Shown one piece after another: positions 29,241 through 37,438 of a DNA stretch of 38,736 nt. This DNA is from Peribacillus psychrosaccharolyticus ATCC 23296 (GTDB lineage Bacteria; Bacillota; Bacilli; Bacillales; DSM-1321). The notes under the pieces were generated by a model that worked only from the letters and a program-made list of their open reading frames with translations, searched no databases and was not told the origin of the DNA. The stretch spans positions 1 to 38,736 of the forward strand of contig NZ_AJTN02000155.1 in NCBI RefSeq assembly GCF_000305495.1, in the 5' to 3' direction. A program made the position numbers and the translations under genes. How positions within the stretch are numbered: the first letter of the stretch is position 1; each line of letters starts with the position of its first letter.

Positions 29241-30350
29241 TCAAATTAATGATTTACGAAGAATGACATTTACACCCTTCGGCACATAAGCAGCGACCTT
29301 AGCACCTGGTTCATTAACAGTTACCCAGCCAAGGCCGGAGAACACGATATCCATCTTACCTTCTTTAAGTGAAAATTCATGGCGGACCATCGTTGGAAAC
29401 TCGTCCATTTGGTCGCGGCGCGGCGGATATAACATCTCACCAGCATGATTTTTATAAAGCTCATCAGCTTTTTCAAGCTTTGTCCGGTGTATCCCTAATT
29501 CGTTCGAGATATAACAAGTTAATGAGCGTCTTCCGCCTGAAAGGTAATCAAGGCGAGCCAGTCCACCGAAGAAAAGTGTTTGTTCTTCATTTAGTTGATA
29601 AACTTTCGGTTTAATCTCTTTTTTCGGCGTAATCAGCTTTAGGTCACGCTTATCAACGAAGTGAGCCATCTGATGATGATTGATGATACCTGGTGTGTCG
29701 ATCAGAGCAGTCCCATCATCAAGAGGGATTTCAATGATATCAAGCGTTGTTCCAGGGAAGTGAGAAGTAGTAATAATATCAGCTTCTCCACTCACTTCTT
29801 TTATTAAGCGGTTGATGAATGTAGACTTACCAACATTCGTACAGCCTACCACGTATACATCTTTGTTTTTACGGTAGTTCTCGATTGCTTCAGCGGCCTC
29901 AGAAATGCCGTTGCCTTTTTCAGCACTAACCAGCAGCACATCCACCGGGTTTAATCCCAATTCTCTCGCTGATTGTTTCATCCAATGAATTAATCGATTA
30001 TGTTTAATTGATTTAGGTAGTAAATCTACTTTATTACCGATCAACAAGACATCATTATTTCCTGCAAAACGATTTAATCCAGGCAGCCAGCTGCCATTGA
30101 AATCAAAAATATCAACGATTTTAACAATCAATGAATCCGTTTCGCCCACTTTGTTAAGAATCTTTAAAAAGTCATCATCAGTTAACGACACGTCTTGGAC
30201 TTCATTATAATGTTTCAGTCTAAAGCAGCGCTGACAAATGATTGACTCTTTTTCCAATGCCGATGTCGGAGCATAGCCTAACCCTTTCGGATCTTCGGTC
30301 TGCACATGCACACCACATCCAATACATAATATTTCTTCTTGGTTGCTCAA
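29241..30350 (-). CDS. yqeH: Ribosome biogenesis GTPase YqeH
   Basis: About 369 residues. Circularly permuted GTPase for 30S assembly: a zinc finger (CIGCGVHVQ and CQRCFRLKHYN) is followed by G4 (GNKVDLLPKS) before G1 (VGCTNVGKSTFI) and G3 (LIDTPGII). I prefer TTG 30350: GGGAGG is seven bases upstream and the TTGA overlaps the yqeG stop. ATG 30365 is part of that ribosome site region. Confidence 0.94.
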   Translation of the reverse strand: MSNQEEILCIGCGVHVQTEDPKGLGYAPTSALEKESIICQRCFRLKHYNEVQDVSLTDDDFLKILNKVGETDSLIVKIVDIFDFNGSWLPGLNRFAGNNDVLLIGNKVDLLPKSIKHNRLIHWMKQSARELGLNPVDVLLVSAEKGNGISEAAEAIENYRKNKDVYVVGCTNVGKSTFINRLIKEVSGEADIITTSHFPGTTLDIIEIPLDDGTALIDTPGIINHHQMAHFVDKRDLKLITPKKEIKPKVYQLNEEQTLFFGGLARLDYLSGGRRSLTCYISNELGIHRTKLEKADELYKNHAGEMLYPPRRDQMDEFPTMVRHEFSLKEGKMDIVFSGLGWVTVNEPGAKVAAYVPKGVNVILRKSLI

Positions 30351-30868
30351 TTGTTGTCCTCCCATTCTATCATTCCTTTACGCTTTAAATAACGTAAAAT
30401 TCTTCGTTCAATTCTGCGATTCATTTTCGTCCAGAATCCGTCCGTTTTAGCCACAGGGACCACTAAAATCGTATGATAACCCCCTCGATTTCCACCGAGT
30501 ATATCTGTTAACAGCTGGTCACCAATAACCACTGTTTCCTCACGATTAATTCCCATTTCAGCTGCAGCACGGTGAAAAGCACGGCGAAAAGGTTTTCGAG
30601 CTTCGAAAATAAACGGGATTTGAAGAGGGTCAGCGAAGGACTTAACTCTTATTTCCTTATTATTAGAAACGATTGTCACTAAAATTCCCTGCGCACGCAT
30701 TTCTTCGAACCAAATAATCAGTTCAGGAGTCGCTAATGGTCTGTCCCACTCAACAAGCGTATTATCGAGATCCGTTATAATCCCTTTAATTCCTTTGGCC
30801 TTTAATTCGTCAGCCTTTATATCAAAAATGCTCTTGGCATGTTCACTAGGCATAAATTGTTTAAACAT
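30347..30868 (-). CDS. yqeG: YqeG family HAD IIIA-type phosphatase
   Basis: 173 residues. HAD motif I is GIITDLDNTLVEWD, motif II TIVSNN, and motif IV region VVIGDQLLTDILGGNR. The physiological substrate is unknown in Bacillus; phosphatidylglycerophosphate phosphatase activity is known for related proteins. ATG 30868 with GAGAGGTGAG upstream gives the family N-terminus MFKQFMPSEH. First gene of the eight-gene operon ending at yqeM. Confidence 0.94.
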   Translation of the reverse strand: MFKQFMPSEHAKSIFDIKADELKAKGIKGIITDLDNTLVEWDRPLATPELIIWFEEMRAQGILVTIVSNNKEIRVKSFADPLQIPFIFEARKPFRRAFHRAAAEMGINREETVVIGDQLLTDILGGNRGGYHTILVVPVAKTDGFWTKMNRRIERRILRYLKRKGMIEWEDNN

Positions 30869-31094
30869 GGACTCACCTCTCAATATTTCCGAGTATTTAT
30901 TGTCTTCCATCATATCCAATTTTTCATCATTATTCAAAGAAAGTCCTGAAAATTGTCGTATTCTAATTATGTAGTTCATACCCTTTTATACGGTATTTAG
31001 ACCCACCGGAATATCATTTTCAGCAAAATTTAATGATACCATAAATAGTGCTTAATAGGGAAAAAGTTTCGACAAAAAACTGCATTTATGTGAT

Positions 31095-31193
31095 TGTGGA
31101 TAACTTTATGCACATTATCCACCCTGATTGGTATAGAAAATTACCATTTATAAACAACTTAACCACAAGTTATCCACGGGTAGATGTGGATAA
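31095..31193. promoter_or_regulatory. Cluster of DnaA boxes upstream of sda
   Basis: TTATNCACA matches: 31095-31103 (minus, perfect), 31106-31114 (TTATGCACA), 31185-31193 (minus, perfect). One-mismatch boxes: 31115-31123, 31159-31167, 31170-31178. Six boxes in 99 bp just upstream of the sda promoter fits the DnaA control of sda known in B. subtilis. The gap 30869-31325 holds nothing else apart from this, the sda promoter and leader, and whatever drives yqeG. Confidence 0.9.
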
Positions 31194-31202
31194 CCGGAAC
31201 GA

Positions 31203-31231
31203 TTGTTCTCCAGGATTAATTCTGATAAAGT
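31203..31231 (+). promoter_or_regulatory. Candidate SigA promoter of sda
   Basis: TTGTTC (31203-31208), 17 bp, TAAAGT (31226-31231), placed directly after the last DnaA box. Confidence 0.5.
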
Positions 31232-31293
31232 AAAGATACAACAAAGGGAACGTACCAATATATGCGACACTAACAAGAATATTCCATAAATAT

Positions 31294-31329
31294 ATGGAGG
31301 TGAATCGCCGCTATCGGCAAACAAAATGA
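31294..31329 (+). other. Possible 11-codon leader ORF overlapping sda
   Basis: ATG 31294 reads [11 protein letters not shown] and stops at TGA 31327-31329, which overlaps the sda ATG (31326) as ATGA. The ORF contains the GGAGG (31296-31300) and the small hairpin GCCG-CTAT-CGGC (31307-31318). It has no clear ribosome site of its own, so translation is unproven. Confidence 0.35.
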
Positions 31330-31466
31330 ATAAACTATCTGACGATTTGTTGATTGAATCCTATGTTAAGGCCCAAAAACTAAAGCTAAGTATTGATTTT
31401 ATCAGCTTGATTGAGATCGAAATTCGGAGAAGGTCTTTAACACATAAAATCAATGTGGATTTTTAA
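31326..31466 (+). CDS. sda: Sporulation histidine kinase inhibitor Sda
   Basis: 46 residues, [20 protein letters not shown] at the N-terminus, forming the antiparallel helical hairpin of Sda. It binds KinA and stops phosphotransfer so that cells with unfinished replication do not sporulate. The N-terminus aligns with B. subtilis MRKLSDELLIESYFKA. The GGAGG is 25 bases before the ATG, which is too far unless the hairpin between them shortens the distance or a leader ORF couples. DnaA boxes lie upstream; terminator at 31477-31505. Confidence 0.95.
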   Translation: MNKLSDDLLIESYVKAQKLKLSIDFISLIEIEIRRRSLTHKINVDF

Positions 31467-31476
31467 CCCTTAACCT

Positions 31477-31505
31477 GGCCTGATAATATCAGGCCGCTTT
31501 TTTTG
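31477..31505 (+). terminator. Terminator of sda
   Basis: Stem GGCCTGATA / TATCAGGCC (31477-31495), then GC and a T-run. It sits just before the end of convergent psd. Confidence 0.85.
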
Positions 31506-31508
31506 CCT

Positions 31509-32288
31509 TTATCTTAAGTGCCCCAGCGTTTGTCCAAGCCGAACTTCAGCAGGAAGTTGTATGTCCTGAAGTGGTTCAAATGTTCCTTGTTCAAATAAAA
31601 GCACGACTGTTGAACCAAAGCTGAAATAGGCCATCTCCTGACCCTTTGCCAGTTCTTTTGCTTCCTCCGTAATAACGATTGAATTGATAAACATCGCACC
31701 AACCTTCACAACGGCAAGATGACCAAATTGATGCTGCATTTCCGTAATGTGACGGTAATTTTTCGAAAGCGGTGCTTGTCCATACTTCATCCCTAAACGA
31801 TTAACAGGATACGATTTCTGCCCAAGTACCCATCGATTATTGACCGTGCCAGTTACCGGAGAATGAATACGGTGGTAATGACTCGGACTTAAATAAAGGA
31901 CCATATATGTACCGCCAAGATACTTAGGCAATGCCTCACTATTCCCTAGCATTTCCTCAATCGAATAAATTTTATCCTTCACAACAATTTGTTTATCAGC
32001 GTTAATCTCTCCAATGTCTTCAAATACACCGTCAACGGGGCTGACCACTGCAGAAGCGTCCTCAGTGATATGTCTCGAACCCTCTTTTAACGTACGAGTA
32101 AATAAATCATGAAGTGTATTAAATGAAGAAATCTCTTCTTTGCTTTCCTCTTTATTTATATTAAAAACTTTTACAAATGAAGGAATCAACGGTTTACTTA
32201 ATTTCGAATCAGCAAACCTTTTCAGCGCGCCTGAAGTGATTCGTCCATTCGTCAATTCAATAAAAAATCTATATAGAGATTGGTACAA
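31509..32288 (-). CDS. psd: Phosphatidylserine decarboxylase proenzyme
   Basis: 259 residues. Makes phosphatidylethanolamine from phosphatidylserine at the membrane. The self-cleavage site that forms the pyruvoyl group is FGST in YFSFGSTVVLLF near the C-terminus (LGST in many relatives); VVSPVDGV and LYLSPSHYHRIHSP carry the conserved Asp and His. The start is TTG 32288 (MYQSLYRFFIELTN), with a weak GGTGGTG before it. It is divergent from pssA, which makes its substrate. Confidence 0.94.
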   Translation of the reverse strand: MYQSLYRFFIELTNGRITSGALKRFADSKLSKPLIPSFVKVFNINKEESKEEISSFNTLHDLFTRTLKEGSRHITEDASAVVSPVDGVFEDIGEINADKQIVVKDKIYSIEEMLGNSEALPKYLGGTYMVLYLSPSHYHRIHSPVTGTVNNRWVLGQKSYPVNRLGMKYGQAPLSKNYRHITEMQHQFGHLAVVKVGAMFINSIVITEEAKELAKGQEMAYFSFGSTVVLLFEQGTFEPLQDIQLPAEVRLGQTLGHLR

Positions 32289-32411
32289 AAATCAACACCA
32301 CCATCTGTAAAATTATGCAAAAACCATTTGCATATTCTGTCATACGTAAAATATTATTATATAATATAGGTTTATTCAAAGTATAACTTGTTTCAAGAAA
32401 GGAGGGTACAT

Positions 32412-32948
32412 TTGTTTAATCACGCACTGGATCAAACGGTAAAAAAACTGAAAGCCCAACTTGCAAACATACTTACCTTAGTCAATTTATCCCTTGGCGG
32501 ATATGCAATTATAGCGATTATAAATAATCAGTTAAACCTGGGTTTATTACTAATCTTTCTTGCAGCGCTTGCTGATCGTTTCGATGGAATAGCAGCCAGG
32601 AAATTCAACTGTGAATCAGAACTTGGAAAACAACTCGATTCTATGTGTGATATCATTTCCTTTGGTGTCGCTCCTGCCCTTCTATTATATCAAGGCCTTT
32701 TAGTTGAATTGGGTGCTCCAGGTACCTTTTTTGCCGTGTTTTACATTGGCTGCGGTGCCTTCCGCTTAGCTAGATTTAATATTTCTGAGAACAATGGGTT
32801 TTTCACTGGAATGCCGATTACAGTAGCAGGATGTTTAGCCACGTTCAGTTTTCTGTTTATCCCGCATGCCCACCCCGTGTTCTTTCTTTGCCTGATCATT
32901 CTCTTGTCGCTCTTAATGGTCAGCTCCTTTACCTTTAAAAAAGTATAA
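32412..32948 (+). CDS. pssA: CDP-diacylglycerol-serine O-phosphatidyltransferase
   Basis: 178 residues and multi-spanning. The CDP-alcohol phosphotransferase motif DGxxAR-x8-G-x3-D-x3-D is complete (DGIAARKF, then GKQLDSMCD). It makes phosphatidylserine for Psd. TTG 32412 is chosen since AAAGGAGGG lies five bases before it; the frame extends to 32388 without a site. The 123-bp gap to psd has -10-like TATAAT near 32361 but I cannot assign a -35. Confidence 0.94.
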   Translation: MFNHALDQTVKKLKAQLANILTLVNLSLGGYAIIAIINNQLNLGLLLIFLAALADRFDGIAARKFNCESELGKQLDSMCDIISFGVAPALLLYQGLLVELGAPGTFFAVFYIGCGAFRLARFNISENNGFFTGMPITVAGCLATFSFLFIPHAHPVFFLCLIILLSLLMVSSFTFKKV

Positions 32949-32979
32949 AAAGAGCCGCTGGTATCAAAACCAGCGGCCC
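32946..32979. terminator. Bidirectional terminator, pssA / pepF
   Basis: Stem GCCGCTGGT (32954-32962) / ACCAGCGGC (32969-32977), with T5 on the minus side and a short T-run on the plus side. Confidence 0.75.
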
Positions 32980-32990
32980 TTTCCATGCTT

Positions 32991-34787
32991 TTACGCTTCC
33001 TTAACTAACGGATTCGTTATCTCTAAGAATTCCTCAATATCCTTCAGACACGTTGACACGGCATTCTCCCAGAACGTACGCCCTGATAGATCTACTCCAA
33101 GGTGCTTACCAGCAAGGTCTTCTACATTCATCGAACCAGTATCCCGCAGCAGCGCCATATACTTTTCTTCAAAGCCTTTCCCTTCCTGAAGAGCCTTTTC
33201 ATAAATTCCCAAGGAGAATAAATAACCAAATGTATACGGGAAGTTATAGAACGGCACATCAGAAATATAGAAATGGAGCTTTGATGACCAGAAACCTGGG
33301 TGATATTCACTAAGCGCTTCTCCATATGCCTCTTTTTGGGCATCTGTCATTAATTCATTTAAACGGGCAACACTGACTACCCCTGTTTTTCTTTCTTCAT
33401 AAAAACGGGTTTCGAATAAAAAGCGGGCATGAATATTCATTAGTAATGCCACTGTCCGTTGAATTTTATCTTCAAGCAGCGCTAACTTCTCGCTTTCACT
33501 TCCCGCTTCCTTCACCGATGCATCCGCCACAATCATTTCGGCAAATGTTGAAGCTGTTTCAGCAACATTCATTGCATAACCACTGTTTAATGGATGCGTT
33601 TCTTTCAACGTGTGGGAATGGAACGCGTGACCCAATTCATGAGCAAGTGTAGACACATTTGATGGGGTTCCAGAATACGTCATGAAAATCCGTGATTGCC
33701 CGCTGATTGGGAAGCCCGTGCAAAAACCGCCTGGTCTTTTATTTGGACGATCTTCTGCTTCAATCCAGCTATCTTCAAAAGCTTTTTGTGTAAATGCAGC
33801 AAGCTCACTGCCGAATTTACCAAATTGCTTAGTAATGAACTCCGCACCTTCTTGATAGCTCATTTTGCTGGATTTCCCTGTTGCTGCAATCGGGGCATCC
33901 AGATCAGCCCAGCTTAAGCGTTCTACTCCTAGTAATTCAGCCTTACGGTTTAGGAATTTAACCAACGGCTCTTTGTTATCCGCAATTACACCCCACATAC
34001 TATCAAGCGTTTCTTTCTGCATACGATTGATTTCAAGCGGTTCAGCCAATACATCTGTGCGACCATGTTTTTCATAAACACTCAAGCGGAATCCTGCCAT
34101 GTGGTTTAGAGCTTTGGCAAACAACTCGCTCTTTTCACCCCATGCCTGTTCCCAAGCTGCGAAAATTTGTTTCCGAACTTGAGGATCAGCATCTGAGAAC
34201 TTATTAGACGCCTGGCCTACAGACAGCTCTTCTCCATTAAAGGGAATTTTAATTGTGGCAACAATCGTATCGTACAACTGGCTCCAGCCATGATACCCGT
34301 CTATTGCAAGCTGATTAATTAACGACTCTTCTTCTACAGACAACTTATTCTTCGCCTGATCGCGGCGTTCAGTCAATATGTATGATAACTCGTTCAACGG
34401 TTCAGTTTTTAAGAGATCCTGAAAAAATGATTCATCAAGCTCAACCAATTTTTGATCCATTTTTGTCAAGACATTATCAAATGCCGCATACCCAGTGGTT
34501 AGAGCAGCTTCCCACTCCCTAGCCTTTGTATCCGTCATATCCTGAGCCCCTAAGCAACTCACAAACCCGCTGGCCTGTGAAAGAGCATATTTAAGAGTAG
34601 AAAATAGATCCACAGCACTTAGTAATAGCTGAGCATCTTTTTCCTCAGACTTCACCTGCCAGCTGTCAATCAGCCCATCAAACTCCAATATGTCCTTTTC
34701 CACTTGGTTCCAAAACGTTTCAAATTCCTGCGAGGAACTGCCTCCCTCAAAAAAAACATCTAAATCCCACGTCAATGAATACGACAT
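32991..34787 (-). CDS. pepF: M3 family oligoendopeptidase (PepF type)
   Basis: 598 residues. A cytosolic zinc peptidase for short peptides. The zinc motif HELGHAFH lies near residue 383, with the third ligand Glu in NVAETASTFAEMI about 30 residues later, as in the M3 family. The ATG is 45 bp from a possible plus-strand ORF. It is a single gene, with the terminator at 32946-32979. The symbol follows the M3/PepF subfamily; peptides cut are not known. Confidence 0.92.
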   Translation of the reverse strand: MSYSLTWDLDVFFEGGSSSQEFETFWNQVEKDILEFDGLIDSWQVKSEEKDAQLLLSAVDLFSTLKYALSQASGFVSCLGAQDMTDTKAREWEAALTTGYAAFDNVLTKMDQKLVELDESFFQDLLKTEPLNELSYILTERRDQAKNKLSVEEESLINQLAIDGYHGWSQLYDTIVATIKIPFNGEELSVGQASNKFSDADPQVRKQIFAAWEQAWGEKSELFAKALNHMAGFRLSVYEKHGRTDVLAEPLEINRMQKETLDSMWGVIADNKEPLVKFLNRKAELLGVERLSWADLDAPIAATGKSSKMSYQEGAEFITKQFGKFGSELAAFTQKAFEDSWIEAEDRPNKRPGGFCTGFPISGQSRIFMTYSGTPSNVSTLAHELGHAFHSHTLKETHPLNSGYAMNVAETASTFAEMIVADASVKEAGSESEKLALLEDKIQRTVALLMNIHARFLFETRFYEERKTGVVSVARLNELMTDAQKEAYGEALSEYHPGFWSSKLHFYISDVPFYNFPYTFGYLFSLGIYEKALQEGKGFEEKYMALLRDTGSMNVEDLAGKHLGVDLSGRTFWENAVSTCLKDIEEFLEITNPLVKEA

Positions 34788-34832
34788 CTATGTACCCCCT
34801 ATATCTACTTTCTACTATTATATCTTTTTAGC

Positions 34833-35249
34833 GTGAATATTTCAAAAACTAATACTAAATCGCCATCATCATCAAATTTTTTGTCTATTTATTTTGCTGT
34901 TGGTTACTGCCTTTTGATGCTATTCTATGAATACTCTTTACTGCCGGGAGGGATGGAATTGAATGCGTTCGCCAAAGTGATGCTGGCCGTTTTTATTCTA
35001 TTTTCAGTAAGTCAATTATCCCTGCATGAAAAAAATTTTGTGAAACCCATAGGAGTCGAAGATAACGAACAACTGGTAGCAGAATACATCGATTCGGCCA
35101 TCCAGGCAACCCCCGTGCTGTCATGGAATATCCTATTGTTACCCGGACTTTTTTTATTTTTCACCCTATCCTTATCCAAACAAACCAGACTCACGATAAA
35201 CCGCTCCCCAGTCTTTCATCAGGCAAATTACGTTAGCCACAACATTTGA
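34833..35249 (+). CDS. Hypothetical membrane protein
   Basis: An open frame of up to 138 codons from GTG 34833, which has no ribosome site. A later TTG (34965, in GGMELNAFAK) has GGGAGGG seven bases upstream and may be the true start. Three hydrophobic segments can be seen (YFAVGYCLLMLFYEYSLL, VMLAVFILFSVSQLSL, LSWNILLLPGLFLFFTLSLS). I do not recognise a family; it may be a decayed gene or a chance frame. Confidence 0.35.
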   Translation: MNISKTNTKSPSSSNFLSIYFAVGYCLLMLFYEYSLLPGGMELNAFAKVMLAVFILFSVSQLSLHEKNFVKPIGVEDNEQLVAEYIDSAIQATPVLSWNILLLPGLFLFFTLSLSKQTRLTINRSPVFHQANYVSHNI

Positions 35250-35288
35250 TTGGATCAAAAAATCTAACAATCAAAGGAGCAGATATCA

Positions 35289-35402
35289 ATGTGGATGCGG
35301 TTTATAATGATTGGTACTTTCTCGCTTACGGCTGTCTATTTAATGACCTATCAAGTGATCTTTATCTATCACGCTGTGATTAATATGATGCGTGGACAAT
35401 GA
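35289..35402 (+). CDS. Small hydrophobic protein, unknown
   Basis: 37 residues: MWMRFIMIGTFSLTAVYLMT, then a second hydrophobic part ending MMRGQ. ATG with AAAGGAG nine bases upstream, and a strong terminator immediately after the stop codon (35407-35436), which supports a real transcript. No family recognised. Confidence 0.6.
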   Translation: MWMRFIMIGTFSLTAVYLMTYQVIFIYHAVINMMRGQ

Positions 35403-35406
35403 AGAA

Positions 35407-35436
35407 GGGAGGCCGGGATTTCTCGGTCTCCCTTTT
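35407..35436 (+). terminator. Terminator after the 37-aa ORF
   Basis: Stem GGGAGGCCG / CGGTCTCCC with one G-U pair, followed by TTTT. Confidence 0.75.
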
Positions 35437-35476
35437 AAAATGGTATAATTTTCATATCTGGAGAAAGGAGAATAAG

Positions 35477-35854
35477 ATGGAAGAACAAAATGAGAAACTA
35501 AAAAATCCCCTTACACAGTGGGGACTAATTTTAGTTATAGTGGTGACCTTATGCGGCATTCTTTTTATTTTTTCAAATGACAAAGACCTGGATTTAAATC
35601 AGACTAATATAGAAGGCAAAGACGCCCAAAGCAAACAACTCGTAATGCGGGAAAAAGAGCTGGATCCGGAATTAAAATATGCAGACAAAGATTTATTAAC
35701 ACTCCCTGAGATGGCCGAGTATCTAGGCATCTCATCAGCTGAAAAATTCAAAGAAAACATTATATCATCTGAAGGCGAACCCAATGCCATGCCCCGCAAA
35801 AAAATAGATGGTGTGTATTACATATCAAAAAAAGAATTAGATGCTTGGTTCTGA
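35477..35854 (+). CDS. Membrane-anchored protein with excisionase-like helix-turn-helix
   Basis: 125 residues from ATG 35477 (AAAGGAG six bases upstream; the frame upstream covers a terminator and is not coding). A short charged N-terminus and one membrane segment (WGLILVIVVTLCGILFIF, about 15-32) are followed by a linker. The C-terminal ~55 residues look like a helix-turn-helix-17 (MerR/excisionase-like) fold: LLTLPEMAEYLGISSAEKF, then MPRKKIDGVYYISKKELDAW. The DNA-binding domain is inferred from pattern, and its side of the membrane is not clear. Probably one unit with the next gene, 28 bp downstream. Confidence 0.75.
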   Translation: MEEQNEKLKNPLTQWGLILVIVVTLCGILFIFSNDKDLDLNQTNIEGKDAQSKQLVMREKELDPELKYADKDLLTLPEMAEYLGISSAEKFKENIISSEGEPNAMPRKKIDGVYYISKKELDAWF

Positions 35855-35882
35855 GATTGAAATCAAATAGGAGGTTTAATCC

Positions 35883-36188
35883 ATGCAAGAATGCACACAA
35901 TGTCAAACCCCATTTAAGTGGAGTACAGTTTATAAATCACTTTGGTTCGCGTACAGTCCTATTCATTGTAATAACTGCGGGACCAAACATACAATCACAT
36001 TTACATCTAGAATTATAGCAACGATTATGCTTGTAGTCCTTCCACTCTTGTGGATCAATTTCTCGTTAAATAAAATGACCTTTGACGCAACGATTAGTAT
36101 TTCAATATTCATTTTACTTTATATCCTAGTGAGTTTATTTTCCCCTTTCTTAGTCCATTACAAATCAAGTTACTTAAAAGAATCATAA
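35883..36188 (+). CDS. CXXC-20-CXXC family membrane protein
   Basis: 101 residues. A zinc-ribbon-like pair CTQC (4-7) and CNNC (29-32), with 21 residues between, matches the TIGR04104-type cxxc_20_cxxc family, followed by two membrane segments (IIATIMLVVLPLLWINF and ISIFILLYILVSLFSPF). The function is unknown. ATG with TAGGAGG eight bases upstream. It ends in the terminator shared with sigK. Confidence 0.8.
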   Translation: MQECTQCQTPFKWSTVYKSLWFAYSPIHCNNCGTKHTITFTSRIIATIMLVVLPLLWINFSLNKMTFDATISISIFILLYILVSLFSPFLVHYKSSYLKES

Positions 36189-36195
36189 GGACTGT

Positions 36196-36231
36196 GAAAA
36201 AAGCATGAGGCTGCTGCTCCTCATGCTTTTT
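36196..36231. terminator. Bidirectional terminator, CXXC gene / sigK
   Basis: A perfect stem AAAAAGCATGAGG (36198-36210) / CCTCATGCTTTTT (36219-36231) between two convergent genes. Confidence 0.85.
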
Positions 36232-36240
36232 GTCTGTTTC

Positions 36241-36957
36241 TCAAGACTCCCTTTTCTTCTCTTTTTCGATCCGGTAAAACTCATGAAACATCTTCATCAA
36301 TGCCCTCTTTTCAATCCGTGAAACGTAGCTCCGTGAAATTCCTAATTCCTTAGCAATTTCACGCTGTGTCTTTTCTTTTTTTAAATCAAGCCCGAACCTG
36401 CCGACAATGACTTCTTTTTCCCGTTCATCTAAGATACCGATGAACTTTTTAACCTTTTCAATCTCCATATTAAGTTGAATAGTATCGATTACATCCTCTG
36501 ACTCCGATTTAAGCACATCAATCAGACTAATTTCATTCCCTTCCTTATCCTGACCGATTGGATCATGCAGGGATATATCCTTTTTGGTCTTCTTAGTGGC
36601 TCTTAGATGCATCAGAATCTCATTTTCAATACATCGGGCCGCATAGGTAGCAAGCTTTGTACCCTTGCCGTCGCTATAGCTTTCAATCGCCTTTATCAAC
36701 CCTATGGTTCCGATAGAAATAAGGTCCTCCGTATCCTCCCCCGTATTATCAAACTTCTTAACGATATGCGCCACCAGACGCAAATTATGTTCGATCAGGA
36801 GATTTCGTGCATGCTCATCCCCTTCACTCATCAGCTTTAAGTATTTCTTTTCATCCTGTGCTGATAACGGCTGGGGAAAGGCATTATTCTTAACATAGGA
36901 TACTAATAAGTAGAACTCCTTAATTAAATAACCAGCGGCTGCAAGTATTCCAGACAT
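36241..36957 (-). CDS. sigK: RNA polymerase sporulation sigma factor SigK (pro-form), uninterrupted
   Basis: 238 residues. Late mother-cell sigma factor. The N-terminal hydrophobic pro-sequence of 20 residues ([20 protein letters not shown]) precedes [12 protein letters not shown], so it would need SpoIVFB cleavage before Tyr21. Region 2 ([31 protein letters not shown]) and region 4 ([20 protein letters not shown]) are complete. In B. subtilis the gene is split by the skin element; here it is whole. An AC-17-CATAGGTAT sequence about 45 bp upstream could be a SigK/SigE promoter, a weak inference. Confidence 0.97.
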   Translation of the reverse strand: MSGILAAAGYLIKEFYLLVSYVKNNAFPQPLSAQDEKKYLKLMSEGDEHARNLLIEHNLRLVAHIVKKFDNTGEDTEDLISIGTIGLIKAIESYSDGKGTKLATYAARCIENEILMHLRATKKTKKDISLHDPIGQDKEGNEISLIDVLKSESEDVIDTIQLNMEIEKVKKFIGILDEREKEVIVGRFGLDLKKEKTQREIAKELGISRSYVSRIEKRALMKMFHEFYRIEKEKKRES

Positions 36958-37087
36958 AGCTTCTACCTCCCGCTTTTTTGGAGTGCCCTTACCTTACCCT
37001 CATACCTATGCAGATTTAGGCTGGTTCGTGTCTGTACGATGAAAAAATCATTATAGAATAGAACATTTGGCCAGAGTTTCCAACACA

Positions 37088-37120
37088 AAAAAAGCTCATG
37101 CCTTTTTGGCATGAGCTTTT
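37088..37120 (-). terminator. Terminator of the 27-aa ORF at 37130
   Basis: A perfect stem AAAAGCTCATGCC (37090-37102) / GGCATGAGCTTTT (37108-37120), followed by a T-run on the minus strand. Confidence 0.8.
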
Positions 37121-37129
37121 CCTATTTAC

Positions 37130-37213
37130 TTACTCCGAGTCAACCGCCACTTCAGAAGAAATGACAATACCAATTACCGTTGCAATAACCAGACCCATTA
37201 CGATTGAAAACAT
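37130..37213 (-). CDS. Very small membrane peptide
   Basis: 27 residues, MFSIVMGLVIATVIGIVISS then an acidic tail. ATG with GGGGAG eight bases upstream and a terminator 10 bp beyond its stop. It could be a membrane-active peptide or toxin-like microprotein; no family recognised. Confidence 0.6.
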   Translation of the reverse strand: MFSIVMGLVIATVIGIVISSEVAVDSE

Positions 37214-37337
37214 ATCCGACACTCCCCTTATTAGTTTCTTACTATTAAGGTATCATGTATAATCTGTTTTCAACTGCTGTAGATTTGAACAATTTGCATC
37301 CAAAAAACGGCATTTTTGTGAAGAGAGTAAATCGTCG

Positions 37338-37409
37338 TTAACCGGTATCCTTCTTAACCCAGATACAACCTCTTGCTTCTATTAGAAAAATCCATCCTGC
37401 GATCCTCAT
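37338..37409 (-). CDS. Microprotein, 23 codons, downstream of YrzI copy 2
   Basis: MRIAGWIFLIEARG at the N-terminus, ending VKKDTG. GGAGG lies five bases before the ATG. It follows the YrzI-type gene by 29 bp, mirroring the 24-codon ORF after the other YrzI copy. No family recognised. Confidence 0.45.
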   Translation of the reverse strand: MRIAGWIFLIEARGCIWVKKDTG

Positions 37410-37438
37410 TTTAACCTCCACCTTTCTTATAATCCATA

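Noticed and set aside
31048-31233. 61-codon plus-strand frame before sda
   Set aside because: It runs over the DnaA boxes and the sda promoter; no ribosome site. The open frame is a by-product of the AT-rich region.
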